Of a DNA stretch of 64,000 nucleotides, positions 35,416 to 46,925 are shown piece after piece. This DNA is from Syngnathus acus (lineage: Eukaryota; Chordata; Actinopteri; Syngnathiformes; Syngnathidae): contig NC_051087.1 in the NCBI RefSeq assembly GCF_901709675.1, forward strand, positions 14,068,067 through 14,132,066. Reading direction: 5' to 3'. The notes beneath the pieces were generated by a model. It saw only the letters and a list, made by a program, of their open reading frames with translations, did no database searches and was not told the origin of the DNA. The position numbers and the translations under genes were made by a program. How positions within the stretch are numbered: the stretch's first letter is position 1; every line of letters starts with the position of its first letter.

Positions 35416-36277
35416 TACCGTATTTTCCGCACTATTAGGCGCACCTAAAAACTTACATTTTACTAAAAAAAACACAGTGCGCCTTATAATGCAGAGCGCC
35501 TTATATATGGATCAATTGATGAATTTGTTGATCCATACTGGTTGTACACAGTGCTCTGCCAAAATGTTTCAGTACGTTTTAGTACGACTAGTAAATTACA
35601 AGGTCGCATCGCTTCCCAACATTACGGCAACTGTAGTCAGGGGGCGTCACCGAATAGCTGTTGTACCCGCGAGGCTATTTCATTTAAAAATAGGCTGCTC
35701 CGTTAATGTTTCGAGTAAATCTACGGATCGATATGGAAGGGAAACATAGGTAAGTAGTACCAATGCGTTAGATCGAACTTTAGTCAGTTCCGATCATTTT
35801 ATAGGAGATCGTTTGAGAAACGCAATTGTTTACACCTTGCTGAGGCTCATGGGAGATTGCGAGCTGAGGCTCATGGGACTTTGCGGATGGCTAATGCTAG
35901 AACGATAGCTGCTATACATACCAGGCTATTTCATGTCAAAATAGGCTGCTCTGTTAATGTTTCGAGTAAATCTACGGATCGATATGGAAGGGAAACATAG
36001 GTAAGTAGTACCAATGCGTTAGATCGAACTTTAGTCAGTTCCGATCATTTTATAGGAGATCGTTTGAGAAACGCGATTGTTTACAGAGGGCTCGTTGGTT
36101 ATTGGCTAGTGGATGCATACCGCAACCCTAGTCAACCTCAGTTTGTTGCAGTATAGCTTCTATTTTATGCGCCTTATAATCCGGTGCGCCTTATATATGG
36201 ACAAAGTTTTAAAATGGGCCGTTCATTGAAGGTGCGCTTTATAATCCGGTGCGCCTAATAGTGCGGAAAATACGGTA
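35416..36277 (-). mobile_element. Large TA-flanked element with one full 251-bp unit (copy 3, 862 bp, inverted)
   Basis: Inverted relative to copies 1, 2 and 4. The ends are TA plus 'CCGTATTTTCCGCACTATTAG' type sequence on the left and 'agtgcggaaaatacgg' plus TA on the right. Internal units appear as reverse complements, with one complete unit and one partial. Its length is 251 bp less than copy 2 and 753 bp less than copies 1 and 4. Termini here have 'CCGCACTAT' like the short elements at 5603 and 48833, whereas the other large copies have 'CCGCCCTAA', so this copy may represent an older or recombined form. Confidence 0.87.
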
Positions 36278-37191
36278 CATGATGGACACAGACAGTAATT
36301 TCTGAGACCACTGTAATTTTTTTATTTTTATAAACTTAGCTGTGGGAAAGCGCCGCTAAGCCTGTTGCCTGGTTGTAACTCACTAATTGAATAGAGTCAG
36401 AGCTTCATGTAGTGGACAAATAACATACTTAGCAGCATTTAATGTTTTATGAGAAGTCTAATAATATATTGGCACTTAATCAACAACATTTCAACAGATG
36501 TTGATTATAGTGCAGCAACTATTGATTATTTTAGTCATTTGATCTGTTGAGTATGTCATTGATTAATTTCTGAATTTGTTTTTTAATCGTGTTTTAATTG
36601 CCATACCTTTCTTCAAAAAGAGAACATTATTTCAAACTAGCATGGCAGAAAATCCACCAACATAAATTATGATTCAGTTACTGATTTGATCTGTAACATG
36701 TTGGAAAATGGGCAAACATGTTCATCATTGTTTTCTGAAATAAAAGCAAATATTTTATTTTGATTAAATACAAAAATGTCAAGGTAGCTTTACATACCGT
36801 ATAGTCTTATGGGTCTACTATAGATTTTTGTTCTTTACTGTAAAGGACTGTTGTTTTTTTATTTTCCTAATTTCTTACACAGTAATGGATTTTTATTTTT
36901 TATTTCCACGTATTCTCTGCGTGACAATTTCATTTGTCAGCTGCAGTCTGAAAAAAAGAATGTAATCAATAAAATTTGCATCAAAGCATATCTGATTCTA
37001 GATGCGTTTTTTGCAAGAGGGCATATTTGACGACCTACGGCATTGGCATGTCAGCTACGTACCGTCAAAGGCTGTAATGACAAGCAATGGTGCACTGATT
37101 CCCACAAGTGCTGTATTTTGTATTTTGTTGCCCATTGTGTAATGATTGATAGTGTCTGCCAACTTTGTCTTGTCTTTTCATTTGTGTACAG
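36278..37191. other. Unassigned non-coding sequence
   Basis: AT-rich, no recognisable gene or repeat. Confidence 0.4.
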
Positions 37192-38806
37192 TACCGTATT
37201 TTCCGCCCTAAAAGGCGCACCGGGTTATAAGGCGCACCTTCAATGAACGGCCCATTTTAAAACTTTGTCCATATATAAGGCGCACCGGATTATAAGGCGC
37301 ATAAAATAGAAGCTATACTGCATCAAACTGAGGTTGACTAGGGTTGCGGTATGCATCCACTAGCCAATAACCAACGAGCCCTCTGTAAACAATCGCGTTT
37401 CTCAAACGATCTCCTATAAAATGATCAGAACTGACTAAAGTTCGATCTAACGCATTGGTACTACTTACCTATGTTTCCCTTCCATATCGATCCGTAGATT
37501 TACTCGAAACATTAACAGAGCAGCCTATTTTGACATGAAATAGCCTGGTACGTATAGCAGCTATCGCAATAGCATTAGCCATCCGCAAAGTCTCACGAGC
37601 CTCAGCTCGCAATCTCCCATGAGCCTCAGCAAAGTGTAAACAATCGCGTTTCTCAAACGATCTCCTATAAAATGATCGGAACTGACTAAAGTTCGATCTA
37701 ACGCATTGGTACTACTTACCTATGTTTCCCTTCCATATCGATTCGTAGATTTACTCGAAACATTAACAGAGAAGCCTATTTTGACATGAAATAGCCTGGT
37801 ACGTATAGCAGCTATCGCAATAGCATTAGCCATCCGCAAAGTCTCACGAGCCTCAGCTCGCAATCTCCCATGAGCCTCAGCGAAGTGTAAACAATCGCGT
37901 TTCTCAAACGATCTCCTATAAAATGATCGGAACTGACTAAAGTTCGATCTAACGCATTGGTACTACTTACCTATGTTTCCCTTCCATATCGATCCGTAGA
38001 TTTACTCGAAACATTAACAGAGCAGCCTATTTTGACATGAAATAGCCTGGTACGTATAGCAGCTATCGCAATAGCATTAGCCATCCGCAAAGTCTCACGA
38101 GCCTCAGCTCGCAATCTCCCATGAGCCTCAGCGAAGTGTAAACAATCGCGTTTCTCAAACGATCTCCTATAAAATGATCGGAACTGACTAAAGTTCGATC
38201 TAACGCATTGGTACTACTTACCTATGTTTCCCTTCCATATCGATCCGTAGATTTACTCGAAACATTAACAGAGCAGCCTATTTTGACATGAAATAGCCTG
38301 GTACGTATAGCAGCTATCGCAATAGCATTAGCCATCCGCAAAGTCTCACGAGCCTCAGCTCGCAATCTCCCATGAGCCTCAGCAAAGTGTAAACAATCGC
38401 GTTTCTCAAACGATCTCCTATAAAATGATCGGAACTGACTAAAGTTCGATCTAACGCATTGGTACTACTTACCTATGTTTCCCTTCCATATCGATCCATA
38501 GATTTACTCGAAACATTAACAGAGCAGCCTATTTTGACATGAAATAGCCTCGCGGGTACAACAGCTATTCGGTGACGCCCCCTGACTACAGTTGCCGTAA
38601 TGCTGGGAAGCGATGCGACCTTGTAATTTACTAGTCGTACTAAAAGGTACTGAAACATTTTGGCAGAGCACTGTGTACAACCAGTATGGATCAACAAATT
38701 CATCAGTTGATCCATATATAAGGCGCACTGGCCTATAAGGCGCACTGTCGGCTTTTGAGAAAATTTTAGGTTTTTAGGTGCGCCTTTTAGGGCGGAAAAT
38801 ACGGTA
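37192..38806 (+). mobile_element. Large TA-flanked element with four full 251-bp units (copy 4, 1615 bp)
   Basis: Same length and unit count as copy 1. Units start at 37385, 37636, 37887, 38138 and 38389 (last partial). TA flanks at 37192-37193 and 38805-38806. Unit-specific variants differ from copy 1 (for example 'gcgaagtg' at two unit junctions here), so the two four-unit arrays are not simply a copied block or have since diverged. Confidence 0.88.
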
Positions 38807-39249
38807 ATCTTATTTTTTTCCACGTTTGAAATAAACGAAACGAAACGAAAAATTTAATGGAGATGCTCATACACTTGTGTCAAAGTTGAGCTGTTTGAAG
38901 GCAAAATTTGTTTTTGTTGTATATTTTAAACGTTTGGGCACAGTTAGAGCCTTTTGCAAACAAAATGTGTCATTTTGACAACTGTGGCACTGTTTAGGCC
39001 TCTGCGTTAACTGTTTTGAAAACGTTCATTTTGAGTCAACGGCTGCGTCTAAAGCAATCAATAAAAACTGTAATTATTATGTTCGCTACACCCTCTTTTG
39101 ACAACCCTTGCCGCTGTTTGCACTGGCTTTCTTAGGAGACACAAAAACTCCAGACGAATTATGGATGAACTTGTCAATATGCTAACGCGCGCCGAGACAA
39201 ACACAGCCGAGCGAAAGGTAGCGACACGCGCAAACACTTCACGTCACCT
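38807..39249. other. Unassigned sequence, possibly interior of a Tigger-like element
   Basis: Not clearly coding. It precedes a Tigger-like right end and may be its decayed 3' region. Confidence 0.35.
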
Positions 39250-39390
39250 GACACGCTCTGACAGAGTCACTCAAGGGTTCGTATGTCCAATTTGGTTTGT
39301 GAGTGGAGGCAAAAAAATCTTGAAACTCCCATTTGTATCTCAAAATGTTTGTAAGTGTAGACGTTCGTAAGTAGAGGTTTCACCGTACTT
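39250..39390 (+). mobile_element. Tigger/pogo-like right end
   Basis: 'ttggtttgtgagtggaggca' followed by 'gacgttcgtaagtagaggtt' and 'tcaccgta' resembles the 3' terminal repeat of fish Tigger-like elements (GTTCGTAAGTCGAGGTTCCACTG type). The left end is not visible. The 90-codon frame here is non-coding. Confidence 0.5.
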
Positions 39391-40358
39391 TAATTATTTA
39401 CAGCGTTTTGTTACCGGTGACATTTTGTCTGTTGGTGCCTTTTTCTATTGAATTCTTTGAAAACTTCCAGTTTCTTAGTGAACGAGACAAACAAAGTTGT
39501 TTTGTATTTCAGTGGGAAAACAAACGGCCCTCTCTCTCAACTTTGTTTTTCTTCGCTACAGTCTCCATTTTAGAAATGGGCTGTAAAGGCCCACAAAAGG
39601 GTCATGCATCAAGGTCATGCATCACTGTGACACCTAACTCGACTTTGAGAGTTGTGTGTTCGGAGCGGCAGAACGAACTCCCGGCTCAGGAGTGTATTTC
39701 TAAAAGCACCCAAGAGCGTGTCCACAGGTCTGCTGCCATCCTCTGGTGACATATAAAATATATCATTTGTACGTGAGTATTTTCTCCTGTGGTCAACAAT
39801 GCTGACGGACCGCACATTATTAATTTTATTCAACTGTGTTCTTTGCACTGTTCTGTGGGGGATGCTTCAGGAACAAATACGTGAGCCACTACGATGAGCC
39901 ACTGGGTCCCTTTTCTAAGAGAAATAGGAGCTTGTCCTTGCTCTCAGCAGATGATAATGAATGGAGTGATAGATGTTACTACGTGTATAAAAATGAGTGA
40001 CACACCACCAAGGACAAATAAAGACACATCTTACACTTTCAAACAATAAGACTTTGGATTTCAACTACTCTTCTTTATCCCCAAGCAGCCCTTTGACACT
40101 CATAAAGATCCCTCGTCACCAATTTGAAGTGCAAGTTAATATTTCATAATACGTATGAGAGTTTGATGACAAGTCAGTGCAAGGCCTCACCATTCTCCAC
40201 AAGCGCATGTGATCTCCACACTTAATTAATCACTCTTAAAGGCTCTAGAACATGTAGGACAGCCTCTAATAAACCATCTGATTAGTAACTTAAATGACTT
40301 AAAACAATTTTTATTTTTGCAAGTAATATTGTTTTGCTTAGAAGAAACCAATCACATT
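39391..40358. other. Unassigned non-coding sequence
   Basis: A 113-codon frame at 39408-39749 has no visible domain or homology I recognise. Confidence 0.4.
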
Positions 40359-40366
40359 GAGAGAGA

Positions 40367-40450
<84 letters not shown>

Positions 40451-40500
40451 GAGAGAGAGACAGAGAGAGAATGTGCGAGAGGGAAAATGCCAGCATGTCG
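40359..40500. repeat. (GA)n microsatellite with shared 30-bp flank
   Basis: The GA tract is at about 40359-40470. The adjoining 40471-40500 (starting 'atgtgcgagagggaaa', ending 'agcatgtcg') recurs with one difference next to the GA tract at 54920-55067. Its Arg-Glu and Ser-Leu translations are not proteins. Confidence 0.9.
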
Positions 40501-41940
40501 GACTGAGTGTCAGATAATGAATCCAAAGGAATGCTGAATCTGTCATGCGATGTGTTATGCAGGCTGATCCTCTTCTTCTTTTGCTTTAAATTATTCTCGG
40601 TTTCTTTAATATGTACATCTAAATCCTTCACAATAATCCTTTCAATTAAGAGATAATGCCTAAAATTCGATCAACTTAAAAGGATAGATCCAACGAACTG
40701 CACTCAAATAGTAATCCCCCACAGGGGAGCAATGAATATAGTCCACTCTAATAATGTCACTAGGAATGCTGTTGTTCACCTCACCTAAGAAGATTGTCGT
40801 TAAAAAGGAAAATCCCATTATAATACTGCAAAATTCTTTAATATCAAGAACAATTCTTTTCTACTTTGGCCAAAAGCACATTTCACAATTTTGTGCTGGG
40901 AATTCCATGTACACAGTGAACTAAATTTGTCCAAGCCTCCCATTTAAGAAGGACAAACCCGCAATGGCATTGGGAAAATGTCCATTGGACAAAATCTGAG
41001 ACTTTTTCAGCTATGTTTTAGCTACTATATGCGAACCCCCCAAAAAAGACATAGACAGAAATTAATACATAATCATAAAAGAAGCTTGGTGATGTTCTGA
41101 TGCTAATTCTCAAGACTATATCATCTTGTGCTGGAATGTAATTGCACACACAATGTAATTGCAGAAGTGAACACTCATCATTTTTTAAATTGAAAATATA
41201 AAATTGAAGATATATGATACATAGTTGCCTAAAACATGTTTTCCAACATAGAAAAGGAAATGTTCAAATAAATCAGTACAAGATGAGATGGATGTAACCA
41301 GCCAACCACATCATGACCTGGATGATTCTTTTTAAAAATAGTTGAGGAATGTGTATAGCTGCACATCTTGAAGACATCACTATAAAACTGCTTAAGCCCC
41401 TCACCTATATGGGAATAATTACCTCAATTAGTATTGCAAGAGTACTGTTTACTTGCTTTCTGACAAGTTTATTTATCATTGACTATCAAGATGGAAGGCA
41501 AAGCAACTGCTATTCATTATCATCACAAATATTCAGTGAATTTAACTATCCTCTTTTTCTTCCAGAAATGGATTCTCAGCCTTTGCTGCCATCCCCCTCG
41601 AGATTAAACACTTTGCATTTAAAAACTACCCCACCCTGGCAGCTTGACAAATGAAAGCAATAGCATATTTTGAGACACCTGGTTCAACAGTTATTGAAGT
41701 TGATCACATATAATTTGCATATAGATAAGGCATTCTTACCTAGAATAAATCTCAGCATACAAAGTGGCTTTATTTTACTTCAACCAGTATCATATTGACA
41801 AATGCTATGTACAATTTAAACCCAGAATGGTGTTAGTGTTAGATAGGTTCCTATGTTGATGTTGAATATCAATGTATATTTTGTGTTGCGTTACCTCACC
41901 ACGCCTTAAGTCTCGCGTGAGTTACAAATGTACGGTATTA
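40501..41940. other. Unassigned non-coding sequence
   Basis: No recognisable gene or repeat over 1.4 kb. Confidence 0.4.
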
Positions 41941-42075
41941 TTTCGTCCCCGGGTGTCGGTCAGAACACAGGAGGGAAGACGTGATTCAGCTTCGATTGCT
42001 TTACTGAATTGTTGGCAAAAAAGTAACAGGCACTGTCGCTCATAGGGGCATACAGGCAAACTGGCAAAAGGATAT
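41941..42075 (-). repeat. Dispersed repeat, possible LTR piece, copy 1
   Basis: The reverse complement matches 58196-58330: 'ccttttgccagtttgcctgt', 'cctgttacttttttgccaa', 'ttcagtaaagcaatc', 'cttccctcctgtgttctgac' and 'cgacacccggg'. The module resembles the R/U5 part of an LTR, but no gag/pol or primer-binding site is visible, so the assignment is tentative. Confidence 0.5.
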
Positions 42076-42127
42076 AGGCACAAGTTTGGTCGTAAGGATG
42101 TGAGCGCATGTGTGTGTAGTGTACATT

Positions 42128-42194
42128 TATCCATCCATCCATCCATCCATCCATCCATCCATCCATCCATCCATCCATCCATCCATCCATCCAT

Positions 42195-42231
<37 letters not shown>

Positions 42232-42298
42232 TATCAATTTATCCATCCATCTGTCCATCCATTTATCAATTTATCCATCCATCCATATCCATCCATAT
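42128..42298. repeat. (ATCC)n microsatellite with degenerate extension
   Basis: About 25 ATCC repeats, then interrupted units with 'ttatcaattt'. It lies between the possible LTR piece and the Tigger-like start. Confidence 0.93.
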
Positions 42299-42639
42299 CA
42301 GTAGAACCTCTGACTTCGAACGTCTCCATGTTCGAACAATTCGGAGTTCAAACAAAAAATTCGAAGCTTTTAAACCACCAAAACCGAACGAAACACCAGA
42401 CTCTGAACACCTTTCCGAGCTATCCCGAAACAACTTTTGGTTTGGCTCGACAAGCTAAAATGCGTCTCGAGGCTTCCCGACGGCGTCTCCACGTCCCCGA
42501 GCGTTCCCAAGCGTTCCCGAAGCATTTTTGTCAGTCGGAGTCCAGCTAGCAGCCGAATGAGACGTGATTTTCTCCCTTTCGTGTTTCTGCGTGCTATTTG
42601 GCCCTAATCATGGCCCCTAAGAAAATTAATGCAGCGAGA
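42299..42639 (+). mobile_element. Tigger-like left end with start of a transposase frame
   Basis: Begins 'cagtagaacctctgacttcg', a Tigger/pogo-type terminal repeat. It ends with ATG at 42610 opening a reading M-A-P-K-K-I-N-A-A-R before a stop created where a SINE joins at about 42640. The M-A-P-K-(R/K)-K opening is typical of the DNA-binding N-terminus of Tigger-like transposases. The rest of the element is missing. Confidence 0.55.
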
Positions 42640-42945
42640 TAGCGACACGGTGGGGGTTAGCACGTCTGCCTCACAGTTCCTGTGCAGTGTGCATGTTCTC
42701 TCTGTGCCTGTGTGGGTTTCCTCGCACGTTTCAAAGACATGCATGATAGGCCGATTGACCACTCCAAATTGTCCGTCGGTGTGATTGTGTGTGTGGGTGG
42801 TTGTTCGTCTCTATGTGCCCTGCCATTGGCTGGCAACCAGTTCAATGTGTCCCCCGTCCACTGTCCAAAGTCAGCTGGGATAGGCTCCAGCGTGCCCACG
42901 ATCCTTGTGAGGATAAGCAGTTCAGATGATGGATGGATGATAGTA
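42640..42945 (+). mobile_element. tRNA-derived SINE (GGAT family), slightly deleted
   Basis: Starts 'agcgacacggtgggggttag' (A-box region), continues with 'acgtctgcctcacagttcc', then jumps to 'gtgcatgttctctctgtg', so the B-box area is deleted. The rest runs to 'gatggatggatgatag'. It interrupts the Tigger-like element. Confidence 0.85.
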
Positions 42946-42994
42946 CGTATACATATATCTTTTCTTAAATCATTGTTGAAATACTTCTCAAGAT

Positions 42995-43198
42995 TAGAAT
43001 TGTGTGATCCATCCATCCATTTTCTATACCGCTTGTCCCCACGGGAGTCGCGGGCATGCTGGAGCCTATCCCAGCAGTCATTGGGTAGTAGGCGGGGGAC
43101 ACCCTGAATCGGTTGCCAGCCGATCGCAGGGCACACAGAGATGAACAACCATTTGCACTCACACCTAGGGACAATTTGGAGTGCTAGAATTGTGTGAT
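42995..43198 (-). mobile_element. 5'-truncated SINE with perfect 14-bp target duplication
   Basis: The SINE body is 43009-43184 in minus orientation, starting on + with CCATCC units. TAGAATTGTGTGAT is present exactly at 42995-43008 and 43185-43198. The duplication length, 5' truncation and tail orientation fit target-primed reverse transcription. Long minus-strand frames here are SINE sequence. Confidence 0.92.
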
Positions 43199-43636
43199 TT
43201 AAAAGAAAAAAGATTCACCTTTCCTGTTATTATTAAACAAATAATTGGGCAGGTAATAGCCATAAGCCTGTCTTATATCAGCAACACTTGCTGTCGCACA
43301 ATGATGTAAGGAGAAGTGGAGTGGAATGCATGTAAAAGTCTTCATGTGCTGTCTTTTCTTGTTTGAATGGTAGCACGTTTTCATTTCTCCTTGACCCGAT
43401 GACAATCCGACAAAGGCAAAGGTAAAGTGGGATAAAGTTAGGAGATTCGACTTTCCGAGGCCCATCATCCTAACATTCAGGTGTAGGATTCATGGTTTTC
43501 TTATCTCTTCGTTTATGAACCTGCCCTCCACCTCCTCTCCTTTGACCTCCAGTAGCCGATTTTTCACCAGAAGCTTGTAGGTTAATGACACAAAAGGCCA
43601 ATCCGGAAAGGAATTCTTAGGATGAACGCTCATAAT
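43199..43636. other. Unassigned non-coding sequence
   Basis: No recognisable gene or repeat. Confidence 0.4.
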
Positions 43637-43926
43637 GTGGAGGCTGTGACTCAGACGGTAGAAGGTGTCGTCGCTAAGTAACTAGAGGGTCAGCTGTTCG
43701 AATCCCACTTTGTTTGACTCATATGTCGTTGTGTGTCCAAGTCATGTTGTTGTGTCCTTCGACAAGACATTTCACACACCTCCAGTGCCACTCACACTGT
43801 TGTCTGCCTGGGTACGAATGTTTGATGGTGGTAAGCCTGCTCCATTTAATCTTAGTCAAGCGTCTTTGAGTGACCAGAAAAGCGCTATACAAATACGATG
43901 CATTTTTTTTATTATTTATAATTATT
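43637..43926 (+). mobile_element. tRNA-derived SINE of a third family with L2/CR1-like tail
   Basis: The head reads 'ggctgtgactcagacggtag' with a B-box 'gttcgaatccc'. The body includes 'gtccttcgacaagacatttc'. The tail is 'gaaaagcgctatacaaata' followed by T/A-rich repeats, a LINE-type ending also seen at about 2110-2160. Confidence 0.75.
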
Positions 43927-44062
43927 TAGCGGTTTTAGCGGTTCGATGAGCAGCAAGCACATCACTGGCGATGATTCGTGTAACTGGGATCCATTAGGAA
44001 AATCAATTTCACATTCAATGTGACATCATTCTTCATGATGGAAAGAGAAAGAAGGTCTAGCA

Positions 44063-44393
44063 CAGGGGTGTCAAACTCATTTTTTTCACGGGCCACATTG
44101 TAGTCATAGCTTCTTTCGGAGGGCCACTATGACTGTCAACCCAAATAAATGTATGAGCACCTCATATTATATACAGCAAAAGCTACAAAACAAACTGACA
44201 AATAACCCATTTTCAAATCAGACGAGTAAAAACTAGTCAAATATTTAAAAAAATATACATATATTATCAAAAATGAAAACAATTTGCAATTCTAGTAATG
44301 ACACGAATTTGATGCACAATTTGTCTTCGCGGGCCACATAAAATGATGTGGCGGGCCATATCTGGCCCCCGGGCCTTGAGTTTGACACCTGTG
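44063..44393 (+). mobile_element. Non-autonomous hAT element, sister of 12581
   Basis: Same ends (CAGGGGTGTCAAACTC / GAGTTTGACACCTGTG) and same interior ('gcttctttcggagggcca', 'aaacaaactgacaaataac'). Flanking 8-mers are only partly alike, so the duplication has decayed or been altered. Confidence 0.85.
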
Positions 44394-45044
44394 GACTCTA
44401 ACATAAATGCAGAGGTTTAGAGGTTGGAAATGGGGAAAGGTGGTGCTCCAAATGTGGTTTGGGCACAATAAGAAGAGATGAACACATGAACAGATACACA
44501 TGACACAATACCTTACAAATAGAGTAACACTCCCAAAACCCAATTGTCTCTAGTGCCACACACGAATGAGGTGATTGAAGGAAAGAATTATCTATTGCTA
44601 GGGTCCTACTACACGAATGAACTGAGTGAATGAATGAGCGATGGTGAATGAAGCCTCACGAAAAATACAGCAGCACAAACACACACACAAGAGGTATAGG
44701 GACTGACTGTCACCAGACAAAAACACACGACATAGCCACTCCTGAGGACTGACCACACAACACACAGTCCCGTCTTTTTCCATTTCAGTGGTTCAATCAG
44801 TGTAGCTGAAACCAATGTAATGATTGGGCCACTCTCCCTTGCACTGATTGGTCGGCTGTGCAGGGGACAAGGGCTACCAATCAGGGATCAGCACTAATCA
44901 CATAATTAAACGGCCATGAAATATTGTAGATCGTAACAATGCAACTTCTTTTTTGGTCTTGTACCGCTCACAACAACAAAGATACAAGTAACAGGCAGAT
45001 CATTTGACTGACAAGAAATGACCAAAAAAAGTAATGAAGTATTA
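44394..45044. other. Unassigned non-coding sequence
   Basis: No recognisable gene or repeat. Confidence 0.4.
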
Positions 45045-46644
45045 TACAGGACTGTCTCAGAAAATCTGAATATTGTGATAAAGTTCTTTATTTTCTGTAA
45101 TGCAATTAATAAAACAAAAATGTCATACATTCTGGATTCATTACAAATCAACTGAAATATTGCAAGCCGTTTATTATTTTAATATTGCTGATTATGGCTT
45201 CCAGCTTAAGAAAACTCAAATATCCTATCTCAAAATATTAGAATATTTCCTCAGACCAAGTAAAAAAAACTATTTATAACAGCAAAACAAAATCAAACAT
45301 TTGAAAATGTCCATTGATGCACTCAGTACTTGGTTGGGAATCCTTTTGCACGGATTACTGCATCAATGCAGCGTGGCATGGATGCAATCAGCCTGTGGCA
45401 TTGCTGAGGTGTTATGGATGCCCAGGATGCTTCAATAGCGGCCTTTAGCTCATTTGCATTGTTGGGTCTGGTGTCTTTCAGCTTCTTCTTCACAATACCC
45501 CACAAATGCTCTATGGGGTTCAGGTCAGGGGAATTGGCAGACCAATCGAGGACAGTAAAGCCATGGTCAGTACACCATTTACTGGTGGTTTTGGCACTGT
45601 GGGCAGGTGCCAGATCATGCTGGAAAAAGAAATCATCATCTCCATAGAGCTTTTCAGCAGACGGAAGTATGTAGTGCTCTAAAATCCGCATTTACTCTGG
45701 ACTTGATGAAACACAGTGGACCGACACCAGCAGCTGACATGGCTCCCCAAACCATCGCTGACTGTGGGAACTTCACACTGGATTTCAAGCAACTTGTATT
45801 TTGCTCCTCTTCAGCCTTTTCTTCAGACTCTGGCGCCTTGACTTCCAAATGAAATACAAAACTTGCTTTCGTCTGAAAAGAGGACTTTGGACCACTCTGC
45901 AACTGTCCAGTGCTTCTTTTCCATAGCCCAAGTCAGACGCTTCTTCCGTTGTCTTGAGTTCAGAAGTGGCTTGACCATGGGAATACGGCTATTGTAGCCC
46001 ATTTCCCGGACACGTCTGTGAACAGTGGCTTTTGATACCTGGACTCCAGCTTCAGTCTACTGTCTTTGAAGCTCCCCCAAATTCTGGAAGCGACTCTGCT
46101 TCACAATGCTGTTAAGGCTGCGGTCATCTCTCTCGGTTGTGCAGCGTTTCCTGCCACATTTCCCCCTTCCAACAGACTTTTTGTGGATGTGCTTTGAAAC
46201 TGCACTCTGTGAACAGCTTGCTCTTTGAGAAATTTATTTTTGTGTCTTACCCTCCTGATGGAGGGTGTCAATTATGGTCCTCTGGACAGCAGTCAGATCA
46301 GCAGTCTTCCCCATAGTTGTGATTTAGTTTACTGAACCAAGCTGAGTGTTTTTCAAGGCTCAGGAAGCCCTTGCAGGTGTTTTGAGTTAATTAGATGATT
46401 CAAGTGATTAGTTGAATACCCTACTAGTATACTTATTCATGATATTCTAATATTTTGAGATAGGATATTTGAGTTTTCTTAAGCTGTATGCCATAATCAG
46501 CAATATTAAAATGATAAAAGGCTTGCAATATTTCAGTTGATTTGTAATGAGATCCAGAATGTATGACATTTTTGTTTTTTTTATTGCATTCCAGAAAATA
46601 AAGAACTTTATCACAATATTCTAATTTTCTGAGACAGTCCTATA
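45045..46644 (-). mobile_element. Tc1-like transposon, nearly complete, inactive
   Basis: Flanked by TA at 45045-45046 and 46643-46644. Terminal inverted repeats of roughly 205 bp (45047-45250 and 46435-46642) start with AGGACTGTCTCAGAAAAT on both sides and match throughout with few differences, giving the long-repeat (IR/DR-like) architecture of many fish Tc1 elements. The interior carries one broken transposase gene on the minus strand. Total length about 1.6 kb is normal for the family. Confidence 0.92.
45323..46314 (-). pseudogene. Tc1-like transposase pseudogene
   Basis: The minus strand starts at ATG 46314 with 'MGKTADLTAVQRTIIDTLHQ', the usual N-terminal helix-turn-helix start. The first catalytic Asp lies in 'LFSDESKF' near 45880. 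The second is in 'HDLAPAHSAKT' and the Glu in 'NSPDLNPIEHLW', with 34 residues between them (DD34E). The overall size, about 330 codons, is normal. In-frame stops are visible near 46233 and 46045, another follows the SDES motif, and a frameshift near 45685 separates 'KFPQSAMVWGAMSAAG' from 'ILEHYILPSAEKLYG'. The C-terminal 122 codons remain open. No functional product is expected. Confidence 0.92.
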
Positions 46645-46658
46645 CATGTAATAATATA

Positions 46659-46925
46659 ATATCCATCCATCCATTTTCTGTAGCGCTTTGTCCCCACGGG
46701 GGTCGCGGGCGTGCTGGAGCCTATCCCAGCCGTCATCGGGCAGTAGGTGGGGGACACCCTGAACAGGTTGCCAGCCAATCGCAGGGCACGCAGAGACAAA
46801 CAACCATCTGCACTCGCACTCACACCTAGAGACAATTTGGAGTGCTCAATCGGCCTACAACCATCTGCACTCGCACTCACACCTAGAGACAATTTGGAGT
46901 GCTCAATCGGCCTACCAAGCATGTT
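46659..46925 (-). mobile_element. SINE (GGAT family) with an internal 57-bp duplication
   Basis: Starts on + with 'tccatccatccattttctgt' and runs to 'ccaagcatgtttttga', where it is truncated. The segment from 'aaccatctgcactcg' to 'cggcctac' occurs twice without change (46802 and 46859). Confidence 0.88.

Noticed and set aside
39408-39749. 113-codon frame as a host gene
   Set aside because: No recognisable domain, signal, splice context or homology; length is within chance expectation for a 64-kb window.
40317-40631. Arg/Glu-rich and Ser/Leu-rich proteins
   Set aside because: Pure translations of a GA/CT microsatellite; the same applies to the frames at 47727-48069 (apart from the short M-A-P-K-R-K start) and 54803-55378.
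42100-42549. 149-codon His-Pro-Ser protein and Met-Asp-Gly-Trp repeats on the other strand
   Set aside because: Microsatellite (ATCC)n translations; likewise 59126-59499 and 54599-54861.
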